Notes under the pieces: model-generated
The model's database searches: none
The model's input: only the letters and a program-made list of their open reading frames with translations
Told to the model about the DNA's origin: nothing
Translations under genes and position numbers: made by a program
Shown here: one piece after another, positions 12,199-23,834 of the stretch
Layout: every line of letters begins with the position of its first letter
How positions within the stretch are numbered: the first letter of the stretch is position 1
Origin: Artocarpus heterophyllus
Taxonomy: Eukaryota > Streptophyta > Magnoliopsida > Rosales > Moraceae
Assembly: GCA_025403435.1 (NCBI GenBank)
Contig: CM046343.1
Coordinates: forward strand, 30,232,170-30,296,169
Reading direction: 5' to 3'
Length of the DNA stretch: 64,000 bases

Positions 12199-15100
12199 AA
12201 TGGAGAAAATTGAAAGTTTTTTTAGCTTAGTTTTTTAAGCGGGTTTTTATGGTGTTTGGTTTTAATGGTGGAAGAAGAAGAGGGTGATGAAGTACGGGAG
12301 TTTCGGAGATGGTGGTGTGTGGTTGGACATGATGCAGCTTGACTTGGTTGTCTTTTTATCGTCCAAGTCAAATCCAGCAGATGATCAAGACCGTCGAGAT
12401 TGAACATTTTTTATATTTCAGACGAGCCTTTTTTGACCCTTACAAAACTTTATCTTTTTACTTTCGTACCATAATATGCATTACCTTGAAGGATAAAATA
12501 TTGACAAAAGATCTCTTTTGTACATAATACATAATTAAGATTTGGGTTATAATATGGTAGTATTTTTTTATACCTTTATTATGTTTAAAGTAAATTTTAA
12601 TTTACAAAGATTTAATTTAAAAATTTTAATTATTAAAAATATAAACTAAAAACATTAAAAAAAATTTGAAACAAGTAGTCTTTTCTTTTATGTTTATGTT
12701 ACTGCACCAGGTAAGATAATAGTTTAATAGGTTATTAAACTGTTAGACAATCCTTATATGTGTAATATAGTATCATTTATGGTCAAAATTATAGTTCAAC
12801 GAGTTTTCTTATTAATATTTCATAAATTAAAAAATAAATCTTACATTTTAAAGATTAGAAGAAAATAATATTACGTTTTAAAATGTGGTGAGTATAGTAT
12901 TACAAAGACTATAGTTAATAAGAGATTTTTATAATTAATCTAAAATAGTATATATTTTTTCTTAAGAAGGACTTCTCCCATAAAAATCCGTCAAAGTTTT
13001 GACTCATTATATCTGGTCAAAAAATATTTTTCTTTAAATTTAACTTAACTACTAACCGAATATTTTGCAAGTTCTGTCAAATAAACTGCCTTTCTTCTAA
13101 AAGAAAATACATATTCTATACATCGTAAGACATCTGACGCATTAGTACCTTTTTAAGTCAACAATAGCGGATCCATAGATCGCCAAGCTAGCTCGCACCT
13201 GTCAAATTTTTAAGTTGTTTTGTGAAGGATGTGTGTGTATCACGAGATCTTTTTCCTATTTGCAAAAGTTATACAGTGGGTCTCATATAACAACGTTAAT
13301 AATAAATATTTTAATATTTTATTAGATTTTTTTTTCGACATTTTTCTGATAAAACTGTTTGTATATATTTTAAAACTGATGTGTCTTATCAAAATTATTT
13401 TTTATATAAATATGACTATTACAAAATAGTTATTTATTAGTAAGTATTTTTTTCGCTCTCCTTCAAAAAAAATTGCTTTTTTATGTTCGTTGACAATAGT
13501 CTATCATTAAATCATCGATTAACTGATAAATTATCTATTAATATTAGTTAGTAGATAAGTGATTGTCAATGAGACAATAATGATTGACAATCAAAATGTT
13601 TGGTATGGTAATTAGAATTATTGGTTAGAACTGTAAACACTATCGCATATGAAAATTTTAAATTATAGTAATTTTTTTGCTTTTATACAATATGTAAGAG
13701 CTTTAATACTATTCTTAACTAAAAAGTAACTTAAAACTAATTAATGCCAAACAGATTAAATGACAAATCATTAATTGATATTGGCTGGTCATTTATTTTC
13801 ATTGATCTATAGTTATTGACCACCCAAGTTAATTAATGATTGAAATAATTTTAAAATTTTTTTTTCTAATTTGGCTAAACTTGAAAATTAATTAAAGTTA
13901 TTTTTTCACAAAAATAATTTTGACACATGTCGCGACTAAGCATGGGATTGAGCATGAAACTAGACTCACCTCATTAGCATGAACTAACACCAAAGACTAT
14001 TACGTTTGGTAGAAATGAAAGGGCATGAGAATGAGAAGGAAAAATAAAACTATAAAAGATAGAAAAGATTTTAATTTTCTTTTTATTTGTTTAGTATAGT
14101 AGACAAGAAAGAAAATGATTTACCTTCACTTGTTTAGCATTATAATAAAATCAAAAGGATGAAAAAATTATAACTAGGACAATTATCTTTTTACCTATAT
14201 ATTTTGTTAAAAAAAAAAAAAGAAGCATACTACATATGATATTCAACATTACATTCACAAAAAATTAACTTATAAGTATATTAAAATTATATATGTGTAG
14301 ATATATAAGTAACTTTGTAAAGTTACATAGATGGAATGCATCAAGACATAAATGCCAAAAAAAAAAAAAAAACATGCTGCATTCGTTTGCGAGACCAAAG
14401 AGTCATGTTTTTTTTTGCTGAGACCAAGAAAAGCGTGTTTAATAATAAATTAACAATGAGACCAAAGAGCAAACAGAAAGTGCCAACACACAAATGAAAA
14501 TAACAATTGGTGTTTAAATTTTTAGCTGTGTGCATGCACATCTAAAATTTTCCTCAATTATGTAACTTTCAGTATTTTCCATCCCAAAATCCGGCCATTT
14601 TTGGAAGAAGAATATAGGGTGAAACCTACTTATTAGCTTTTTCACTCTATTTTCTTTTATATCCAAACTTTCCTCCTACCAAATTTCTTCATTTGTCAAT
14701 TTACATCCCAAATTTCTCCAATATTTTCTTTCTTTATACTTTTTATTCACATTAAACATAAGGTAAAAGAAAAAATCTTGTATTTAAAGGGCCAAAACCT
14801 AGTATGAGGGGTCATGGTGGATCATTTTTAAAACTTAAAACAACCAAATTGCAGCTAATAAATTAAAAGTTGTTTGGAAGCCATGATTTAAATCATGGTT
14901 TGCAATTCTAACTAAGTTTTTAATAGTATATTCTCTCACATACTATAATATATTTAGTGTAAATTCTTAATTCTAACTCATTTCCTAAATGGCCAATCAG
15001 TATTGGATTGTTATAACATATTAGTGCTACATAGTTTATTTGCTAATATAGTTAATAAATGATATTTTTAATTTTTAAAACATAATTGTGAGGGTAAAAT

Positions 15101-16714
15101 GTATATTAATTAACTAATCATGACGTAAACGCAGATAAATCCTAAATTTACTAAATTTAACGGTGGGCCAAATATGAGTTGTTATTAAATTTGATCAAAT
15201 AATAAATCCCCTAAATCCCAAATTTACTTTAATTTACTATTTATTTATTTATTTTAAAGTTTGGTGAGAAATTTAAACTCTATATCTTACGTTGTACAAT
15301 AATGTTATACTTATAGTCCACTACCTCTTGTTATTTGTTTTTTCTCCCACAAAAATTAAAAAAAAAAAAAAAGGGCGGCAGTTGGGGTGGGGGACCCACA
15401 AAATATAAATTTGGCACCAACGACAATAACAATTAAGAACGACATCGAATTGTTATGCCACATCAGAATATAAAACGACCAAATTATAAATCCAACACAA
15501 ACGACAATCAAAAGAAACCGACAACATAATTTACAAAACGACAGAAACTTGATAAACGGAAAAGAGCAAGAAAAAAGACATGAATATTTTAAGACGATAG
15601 TAAAACTTACGACGATACAAACGAAGTGAAACAAAGAAACGACCAAGAAAACAAAAGACGAAGAAAGCTTCAAAATTGACGAAATGGTTTAGACTGAGAA
15701 GAAGTTGGTTTAGACTGCCTTATCAAACAACCTATAAAACAAAGAAATAGCATGAAATTTTAAAACGACAACCTCTAACTTCGAAAAGGGAAAAAAGATG
15801 GGAAACAAGATGAAATTTGAAAACCATCACCCGCCTACAAAAGAACAAAAAAGCACAGTTTAAAACGACAATAATTTATGAGAACTGACTACCCAAAAGG
15901 AAAACCACATTAAAAGACCACAACGACCTTCAAAACGAGAGAAATACGGCAGTAAGAACTACAACGACAACGTATTGAGTAGGACAACAACGTGTAGACA
16001 AAATAGACATTTTAGGGGGAAAAAACCATCTTAAAATACGACAACTTGGGTGGATTGCAAACTCAAAGTATTATCTATTTAATCTAGGAACACCCCACAG
16101 TCATATAACTGATCAGCTGAAACAAATAATCTATTAAAGTGATCCCAGATTTTTCTTCTTCATTTTCCCCCTTCCCGCTAGTAAAATAAATAAAATATCA
16201 AATGAGAGAAAAATAAGGGGAGTAGGGAATACAAAGAGATCGAAGTATAGTTCGACTACAAAATGCCTACATCTACGGACTAAAAGAGAAAAATTTCACT
16301 AATAAGTGGTAAGTAACGTTATGAATAGGCTCTATCTAAAATACACATTAAAAACACATAATCAAACAAGTTATTTGAAACTAATATCAAGATATTTCTT
16401 AATATGAATATAAATACAAATATAGTCAAAACTACCAAGAAATCTCTTATAGAATATCCCCTGATTCCGATCTTAAATCTTTGCCGTCCTGTGAGTAGAC
16501 ATATATTAGCTAGTGCAGTCGAATAGCTGTAACTACATGGAATTTAAAGAGGTTTATGCATTTTTAGAATTTTTTTTCCTTTTCTTTTTTTTTTTTGAGA
16601 GAGAGAGAGAAAAATAGAGAAATTGAATATATATTTATGAATTAAGAGAATATCTAAATTAAGAATTTATGATTGCATTATTTTATTTTATTTTATTTTT
16701 TAATCTGCTAGAAA
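12199..16714. other. long AT-rich intergenic region
   Basis: No supportable gene. 12199-12410 is the upstream region of the plastid-protein gene. The remainder is AT-rich with many homopolymers and short tracts shared with a dispersed family (for example about 13620-13760 and 14870-14960). It includes a strand-asymmetric CGAC-rich block at 15356-16060 and a GA microsatellite near 16597-16615. Confidence 0.5.
15356..16060. repeat. CGAC-rich, strand-asymmetric low-complexity block
   Basis: The plus strand is A-rich and contains about fifteen scattered copies of ACGAC or AAACGAC (for example near 15420, 15438, 15474, 15500, 15537, 15640, 15765, 15864, 15962 and 16037) at irregular spacing. CpG-containing words are rare in the flanking AT-rich DNA. 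It is not a clean tandem array and I recognise no family. Confidence 0.45.
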
Positions 16715-17177
16715 TTAGAGGGCTCCAAATCGCCTTCCGCGTTCCACACTGGGGTCCGGGGTCTTCTTAACGTCATAATATTTGTACTCAAAACCCATCT
16801 TCATAAGCTTCGTGAAATCATATGTTGGTCCTCTTTCTGGCCCTTCTAAGAATCTGATATGATTAATTTTATATTCAGACATATATAAACATGCATAAAC
16901 TTTATGTATATCATATATGTGCAAGTTTCAATGGAATTGGAGCATTTGCTGAAATGAAATTTTAACTTGAATAGGGCCAGAAGTGGTGATGAAAAGATAA
17001 TTTTATTGTTATTAAATTCGTAAAATTTTGACACCTCAAACATTCAAATTGTATATAATTATTTTCCGTTGCTCATAATTTTCTTGCTTTCAAAAATTTA
17101 TGAAGGTCTGACATCAAACACGGGAATTTTTATGGTACATAATAATAGTTTGGATTGTTAGATTTTTATAAGTTCCT

Positions 17178-17917
17178 TTAAATTTGGAGAAAACACAATA
17201 GGTATCCTTTATGTTTTAGTTAAATAGAATATTTGTCTTTAGGTTTTTTAAAATTCAAAAAGTATCCCCTGTGTTTTTCAAACCATTCAAAAACTATCTT
17301 TTTTTTTACTTTCAATAAATACATCATTTAAAAAGACAAATATACCCTTAAAAATCAAAGATGGGGATCTTGTTGAAACTACAACTAAACACCTAATATT
17401 TGAAGAGTGAAAAATAAAATCAACTTGTGATCAATTCTATATTACCCAATATTTTTTGATATATGCTTGTGATATTAAAATTCTATTTAGAAATAATAAT
17501 ATATTTCGTATGGCAAAGTAAAACCAACTTGTTAGAAACGCTCAATACAACTAATGTAACCAAATAATATTAAGTTTTTAATCTTTTTTAAAAAAATATA
17601 TATGTTGCACTTTCTTTTTGAAATGAAAAAACTTATATCCTTAAAAAAAATTCAAATGGGTGTTTAAAATTTCGTTCATGTTGATGTTGAATCTAACAGG
17701 GGATTTGAAAGCTAGCATAAACTAAACAGATATCTTGGATTGTGTCTGTACTTCAAGGATAGTTTAGTCATTAAAAAAAAAAACTAAACAAGAAAAGTTA
17801 AAAGAAGGAATGGTTTAAAAAATCTAAGGGATACTTTTTGTATTTTAAAAAATTCAAGGGTAAATGTTGTGTTTAACTAAAAACGAGGGGATATTTTTTG
17901 TATTCTCTTAAATTTGT
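17178..17917. mobile_element. non-autonomous inverted-repeat element in the last intron of the ANR-like gene
   Basis: The left arm (about 17178-17300: AAATTTGGAGAAAACAC..., AAAAAGTATCCCCTGTG) is matched in reverse orientation by the right arm (about 17800-17917, ending ...TATTCTCTTAAATTTG). Both arms share the ordered blocks GTATCC, TTTTAGTTAAA and AAAAAGTATCCC. The interior has no coding frame. Class and target duplication are not determinable by eye. Confidence 0.6.
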
Positions 17918-18289
17918 ACAATTATTAATGTAATATGATTCTTATGCAATCTTAATTCAAAATTGTGTAGTATTAATAGCAATGGTATATTTTTTTGGGT
18001 CCATAAAAATGGGATTTTTTAAAAAACCTTTTTACATAATTCTTCCTAAAAATAACAAGTCAATAAATAAAGTACATCATATCTTCTGTAAAAATGACAA
18101 TATAGGAAATGAAATGAAGAGCTCATATCTTGCTCTTTTGCAATCTTGTATTCCTGAAAATTCTCTTGCAAGTAAAGTCCAATTACTTTGAGAGTAGGAT
18201 TGGCAATTGCACAGAAGAATTTGCCTCCCTTGATGGTTTTTCCTTGCAGCAAACATGTGCCCTACAAACATCTTCAATGTGCACAAGAG

Positions 18290-18294
18290 GAAAC
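18290..18294. repeat. target-site duplication GAAAC, left copy
   Basis: GAAAC immediately precedes the left LTR and is repeated immediately after the right LTR at 22614-22618. Five bases is the usual copia duplication length. Confidence 0.9.
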
Positions 18295-19121
18295 TGTTGG
18301 GGAATTAGGCGACTCCTAATTCCAAGGATCGCAAGAACGAACAATTGCAGAAAATAAATAGGAGAAAAGAAGAAAAAGAGACACCAAATTTTTATACAGG
18401 TTCGTCCAAATTTGAGACTACGTCCTGTTTCTGTCGCTTGCAGATTCCACTATGATGAAGGAGATTACAGATTACAAGAGCAGTTTCTCACACACTCACA
18501 AACTGTGCTTACCAAAACTCTCTTCTATCTAACACCCAATGGGAATTTTTCTCTCTCAAGGATGAAGCTCTCAAGAACTTTTGTCTCTCACAAAATTATG
18601 TCACTCACAATTTTCACACACACAACCCTAGCCACATTGTGTCTATTTATAACCAAAGGAGGAGAAAATAGCAACTAATGGGAAACCCTAGTGGTTTCCC
18701 GTTTTTGGGATCTTTGAATTCGACTTTGATTCAAAACACATCGCGCAGCACAGCGCGTCAGCGCCGCGGCGCTCGAAATGAGCGCTGTGGCGCTCCCTTG
18801 CGGCGCCTAGGCGCTCTTCTCCTGGAGCCTAGGCGCTCACCACTCGACGCCTCGGCATAATCCTCCTGGCGCCTAGGCGCTCTCCACATAGCGCCTAGGC
18901 GCTCTCCACATAGCGCCTAGGCGCTCTCCACATAGCGCCTAGGCGCTCTTGTCCTGGCGCCTAGGCTCTCTGCACTTGGCGCCTAGGCGCCTTCGCCCGA
19001 GCGCCGCGGCGCTCTTCTGCCAGAGCCGCGGCGCTTGCTCCCTGCCTTCGAGGACACGTTTTTCTCCCTTTTTCTTCCTTTTGCTGGGTTGTCAACTTGA
19101 TTTGGCTCCACATATGCAACA
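18295..19121 (-). repeat. copia element 1, left LTR (3' LTR on the coding strand)
   Basis: It runs from TGTTGGGGAATTAGG to CACATATGCAACA, 827 bases. It contains a GC-rich tandem block (about 18765-19035) built on GCGCCTAGGCGC palindromes. Sequence outside that block nearly matches the right LTR. Confidence 0.93.
18765..19035. repeat. 22-bp minisatellite of GCGCCTAGGCGC palindromes inside the LTR
   Basis: The unit is approximately GCGCCTAGGCGCTCTCCACA plus TA. There are three consecutive clean copies near 18868-18935 and several diverged ones. The matching block in the right LTR (about 22315-22530) has one clean copy. The 66-base LTR length difference equals three units. Confidence 0.85.
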
Positions 19122-19133
19122 ATCTCCCACTTG
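19122..19133 (-). other. copia element 1 polypurine tract
   Basis: On the minus strand AAGTGGGAGAT lies directly before the 3' LTR, the expected position of the plus-strand primer. Confidence 0.75.
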
Positions 19134-19180
19134 GAGACTAATCAATTCACCATGTCTCCCACTGCAGCGGCAACGACTTC

Positions 19181-20672
19181 TCACGCCTCTTGGAGAAGTC
19201 CAACTGAAGTTGCGCACAACTTCAGTTTCTCAATCAGATCCATCTTGGCGAGCATATCTCTGGATCCTTTTACCACCCACCTTGCCTTATACCGTTTGCT
19301 ACCAGCACTTTTATTGTTTACCTGGTATACCCTTTTGTTGTGCAAGGACTTTTTACCCTGTGGTAACTTTGCCAGTTGCCATGTCCGATCCAACTCGTCC
19401 CTCATGGCTAACTCCCACTTGACCGAATCTCCAGCCTCCACGGCTTCATCAAAGCTCTCTAGCTTACCTTTGTCGGTCAACAAGATATAATGCAGAGTTG
19501 GGGAGTATCTCTGTGGTGGTCTGATTGTCCTGCTAGACCTCCTGACTGGTGTGGCAGGAGTCCTCTGGTTTCCTTCTGGAGCTATGTTTTTCCTGGTCTT
19601 CAACCTCTGAATTTTGCACTTCCACTTCAGGCAGATCCTTCAATGGAATCACCTCAGGCTTCTTGTCTTCAAAACCTGAACCCCTGGAGTCCGTGCTGTC
19701 TCTGTCCTTGTACAGAACACCTTCGTTGAAGATCACATCCTTGCTCCTGATAATCTTCCGGCTTTGGTAATCCCAGAGACGATAACCAAACTCAAGTCCG
19801 CCATAGCCAACCAGAAAACACTTCTTTGACTTGGCATCCAGTTTACTTCTAGGCAGCAGAATCAATATGTGCATAAGAAACACAACCAAACACTCTCAAG
19901 TAAGAGAGATCAACCTGTCTATGGCTCCATACTTCTTCTGGTAGCTTGAACTTCAGCGGTGTGGATGGACTTCTGTTGATCAGATGAGCGGCTATGTTAA
20001 TCGCCTTCAGCCCAAAACATCTTTGGCAGCCCTGCATGCAACCTCATGCTCCTAGCACGCTCGTTTAAAGTCCTGTTCATCCTCTCAGCTACCCCATTCT
20101 GTTGTGGTTTCCCTGGAATGGTCTTCCTCATCTTTATCCCATTCTCAGCACAGTACCGCCTGAAATCTTCACCTAGGTACTCTCCCCCATTGTCAGACTG
20201 CAAGCACTTCACCTTCAAATCTGTCTCGTTCTCCACCATGGCTTTCCATCTCTTGAAAGTATTGAACACATCAGATTTGTTTTTCAGAAAGTAAACCCAT
20301 ACCTTCCTGCTTGAGTCATCAATGAACAGTCACATAGTAGTTTGCGCCACCAAGGGAAGTCACCGGCGCAGGCCCCCACACATCAGTGTGTATAAGCTCC
20401 AATTTCCTGGACTTAGGCTCTCTACCCATCTTTGAGAAACTGACTCTCTTCTGTTTACCAAAGATGCAGGCTTCACACAAACTGTGATCAACAGTTTTCA
20501 AACCCGGTAGTTTTCCTTTGCAGTGAAGCACCTTCATACCCTTTTCACTCATGTGACCAAGCCTATAATGCCATAGCTCGGTATTGGTAGCAGAATCAGC
20601 AACTGCTAGGGTATCTTTGCAACTTGAGTTCATGTAGAGAGTTACAGCCTTGCGTTCCCGAGCAATAACCAT
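19181..20672 (-). pseudogene. copia element 1 integrase region and truncated RT start, frameshifted
   Basis: Read from high to low coordinates: a GAG-pre-integrase zinc-finger region (LWHYRLGHMSEKGMK, about 20540-20600), integrase core pieces (HTDVWGP; SDNGGEY; QQNGVAERMNRTL at about 20080-20110), then a linker (RSSRTIRPPQRY) and the opening of the copia RT domain (KRYKARWVVKG). It stops just before the purine tract. The frame changes at least four times. Reverse transcriptase and RNase H are absent. Confidence 0.85.
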
Positions 20673-21818
20673 CGCTCCTTTCGTGACTTTCCAACCTCCA
20701 CAATTAAGGTTACTTTATGTCCTTCATCATCCAGTTGCCCCACCGAAATCAAGTTGCGCATTAGTTTAGGAACATGTCTCACCTTATGAATCTTCCATAC
20801 CGACCCATTAGGCATTTTTAAACTGACATCTCCAATGCCAACTATATCCAAAGGTTCTCCATCAGCGAGATAAACCTTACCATGATTTCCAGCAACGTAG
20901 TTCTCCAAGACATGACGGTGTGCTGTAGTGTGGAATGATGCTCCTGAATCCATCACCCACGAATTAAAAGAACTGTCGACAGACAAGATTAAGGCATCCT
21001 GTTGCTCTTCAGTGGCAGCGTTAGCTGCGTCATTGGTCTTGTCTTCGTTCTTCCTTGGAGCCCTGTAGTTCTTTTTCAAGTGGCCCGTCTTCCCACAGTT
21101 CCAACACTCCATGGTTCTGCCATTCCTTGACTTGCTTCTCCCATTCCTCGACTTGCCTCTCCTGCCATTATCCCTGTTGGATTGCCTGTCAAGTTTCCTG
21201 CCCCTATTATCAACATTAAGGGCCGAGTTCGACGAAGAGGCTTCTCCTGAGTCCTTCCTGCGAACTTCTTCCGCCAGAATAGAGTTTCTGACATCAACAA
21301 ACTTTAATTTGGTATTCCCAAGCGAATTTGTAATGGCCACCCTCATGGGTTCCCAGCTATTCGGTAACGAGGCCAAGAGGATTAGAGCATTGATCTCATC
21401 ATCGAATTTAATCTCTACCGAGACCAATTGGTTTAGGACGGTGTTGAAACTGTTCAGGTGCTCTACCACCGAGGCACCTTCAGACATCTTTAAATTAAAG
21501 AGCTTCTTCATGAGATGTACCTTGTTATTGGCTGAGGGCTTCTCATACATCTCTGACAGAGCATTCATCATCCCTGTTGTAGTGGTCTCCTTCGCAACGT
21601 TGTGGGCAACTGTTCTTTGACAAAGTCAAACGGATCACACTGAGTACCTGTCTATCAAGGAGACTCCACTCCTCATCCTTCATGCCTTCGGGCTTATTAC
21701 CCAAGGGCAAGTGCAGTTTCCTGCTGTATAGGTAGTCCTCTACTTGCATCCTCCAATAGGAAAAATCTGAACCATCAAATTTGGTGATGCCGGCTGCCAT
21801 ACCTTCTTCTCTAGTCAT
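20642..21818 (-). pseudogene. copia element 1 gag and protease, frameshifted
   Basis: The gag start (MTREEGMAAGITKFDGSDF) is at 21818, close to the primer site. The frame shifts between about 21571 and 21640. The nucleocapsid knuckle reads CWNCGKTGHLKKNY, so the last zinc ligand Cys is Tyr. The aspartic protease motif VMDSGAS lies near 20945. A non-functional polyprotein of copia type. Confidence 0.85.
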
Positions 21819-21838
21819 CGTTCTTGATCAAAACCTCC

Positions 21839-21850
21839 GCTCTGATACCA
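21839..21850 (-). other. copia element 1 primer binding site (initiator tRNA-Met)
   Basis: The minus strand reads TGGTATCAGAGC two bases inside the 5' LTR. This is complementary to the 3' end of initiator tRNA-Met, the usual primer of plant copia elements. Confidence 0.9.
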
Positions 21851-21852
21851 GT

Positions 21853-22613
21853 TGTTGGGGAATTAGGCGACTCCTAATTCCAAGGATCGCAAGAACGAAC
21901 AATTGCAGAAAATAAATAGGAGAAAAGAAGAAAAAGAGACACCAAATTTTTATACAGGTTCGTCCAAATTTGAGACTACGTCCTGTTTCTGCTGCTTGCA
22001 GATTCCACTATGATGAAGGAGATTACAGATTACAAGAGCAGTTTCTCACACACTCACAAACTATGCTTACCAAAACTCTCTTCTATCTAACACCCAATGG
22101 GAATTTTTCTCTCTCAAGGATGAAGCTCTCAAGAACTTTTGTCTCTCACAAAATTATGCCACTCACAACTTTCACACACACAACCCTAGCCACATTGTGT
22201 CTATTTATAACCAAAGGAGGAGAAAATAGCAACTAATGGGAAACCCTAGTGGTTTCCCGTTTTTGGGATCTTTGAATTCGACTTTGATTCAAAACACATC
22301 GCGTAGCACAGCGCGTCAGCGCCGCGGCGCTAGAAATGAGCGCTGCGGCGCTCCCCTGCGGCGCCTAGGCGCTCTTCTCCTGGCGCCTCGGCATAATCCT
22401 CCTGGCGCCTAGGCGCTCTCCACATAGCACCTAGGCTCTCTTGTCCTGGCGCCTAGGCGCTCTGCACTTGGCGCCTAGGCGCCTTCGCCCCAGCGCCGCG
22501 GCGCTCTTCTGCCAGAGCCGCGGCGCTTGCTCCCTGCCTTCGATGACGCGTTTTTCTCCCTTTTTCTTCCTTTTGCTGGGTTGTCAACTTAATTTGGCTC
22601 CACATATGCAACA
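21853..22613 (-). repeat. copia element 1, right LTR (5' LTR on the coding strand)
   Basis: 761 bases with the same TGTTGGGG start and GCAACA end as the left LTR. It has a contracted palindromic tandem block. It is followed at 22614 by the target duplication GAAAC and the resumed ANR-like exon. Confidence 0.93.
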
Positions 22614-23834
22614 GAAACGAACCAGAAATTTCTTGCACAAGTTTCAATGCATTATACAAATCTTTATTCCCCTCAAGTTGTGAAAAAATGGCTCTCAAGC
22701 TTAAGGGCAAGTAGGCAAGCGGAGTTTCTCCTCCCATTACACCACAAGGAAGTGTTGCCACTTCAAGTATACCATTTTCTAATTCATTATACTTCAACAC
22801 TGATTTCTCAGCTAAAGTCTTTGACCTAGTGTTTCCCCAATAACGTATAATTCCCAAAAAAAAGTCAAATACAAGAAGCAATAATAGCTCAAGGTTTCTA
22901 TATTAATTCTAAACATCAAAATCATATCAGAATCAAATATTATACAAATCTAATAAGGTAAAAAAAATGTTTCGCTAATAAAATATATATTTTTTACATA
23001 TTGACAATTTAGTCAAGATTTTATACTAATTGACGATTAAAGACGTAACATTATACAAATTTGGAACGTCTTTTAATTTTAAGCCAAGTTAAAAAGAAAT
23101 TAAGAAAGTAAAGTCAATACCATAAGTAAAGGGGTACTCAATTGGAGTCCAACAGGATTCATCGACGCAAGACCACAGTCCATTTCCGCCTTCGATCAGC
23201 TGTGACAACGCCATGATACTTGCGGTGTAGATCAGGCGCTTGACGGTTTGTGATCGAATGCATGATTCAGCAATTAGCCTCACCCCAGCAACTGCAGCTT
23301 CAGTGGTGTCTTTGTACTATATACCTACACATATAAATTAACATGATTAAATCATTAAAAAAAATGTATAGATGTATAGATATAACATGTTACATCTATA
23401 TATGTACTAATGTTGTTAAAAAATCAAAGAGGAGACTGACCTGATTGCTCTGAGTATTGTGTTGCATTGGGGTGGCAACATGAAAGACAAACTCACATTC
23501 TTTAATTGCAGGGTCAAACTCTAGAGGATTGTATATATCTGCTTGGAACAGAACAAGTTTGGTTTCTGCATTTGGGAGAGACTTCAAAAGTCCTACTTTT
23601 GATGCATCTCCTGTAACCAGACTTTTTGACAATAATTTAGGGACCCAAAAAAAGTGGCATAATTTTTACAAATATATATATATATAGATATATATAGAGA
23701 GAGAGAGAGAGATAACCTAAGTTCCTGAGAGTTGCATGGACGGTATTACCATTCTGAAGGAGCCTTTTTACAAGCCAAGAACCAATGTACCCAGAAGTTC
23801 CTGTAACACAAACTCTGCTCTTTTGATTTGTCAT

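Larger units (their letters stand above)
18295..22613 (-). mobile_element. Ty1/copia LTR retrotransposon, RT-deleted, inserted in a coding exon
   Basis: A 4,319-bp element, coding strand minus. LTRs begin TGTTGGGG and end GCAACA. A primer binding site complementary to initiator tRNA-Met, a purine tract and the 5-bp target duplication GAAAC are all present. Gene order is gag, protease, integrase, then only the first residues of the reverse-transcriptase domain, so RT and RNase H are missing. Internal frames carry several frameshifts. The two LTRs differ by a few substitutions and by 66 bases of tandem-repeat length, so insertion is fairly recent. It cannot move without help from another copy. 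Confidence 0.93.
16715..23834 (-). pseudogene. Anthocyanidin-reductase/DFR-like NAD(P)-dependent reductase, disrupted by a copia element
   Basis: Extended short-chain reductase of the DFR/ANR/vestitone-reductase group (flavonoid and related reductions, cytosolic). Recognisable exons on the minus strand: E1 23834-23717 (Rossmann motif [12 protein letters not shown]), E2 23610-23441, E3 23316-23121, E4 from about 22825, and a last exon of about 16855-16715 (GPTYDFTKLMKMGF... to FGAL and stop). E4 is cut after ...QEISGSF and resumes below 18295 with PLVHIEDVCRAHV. Removing the insertion and one target duplication restores the frame exactly. Further damage: a frameshift near 18235-18245, between ...CCKEK and ...KGGKFF. 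The E3/E4 junction does not join in frame with the visible splice sites, and the catalytic YxxxK tyrosine cannot be placed. The last intron also carries an inverted-repeat element. Family assignment is firm, substrate unknown. Confidence 0.85.

Noticed and set aside
18412..19490. Plus-strand open frames in copia element 1
   Set aside because: They lie antisense to the element's genes or inside its LTR and repeat identically in the other LTR.
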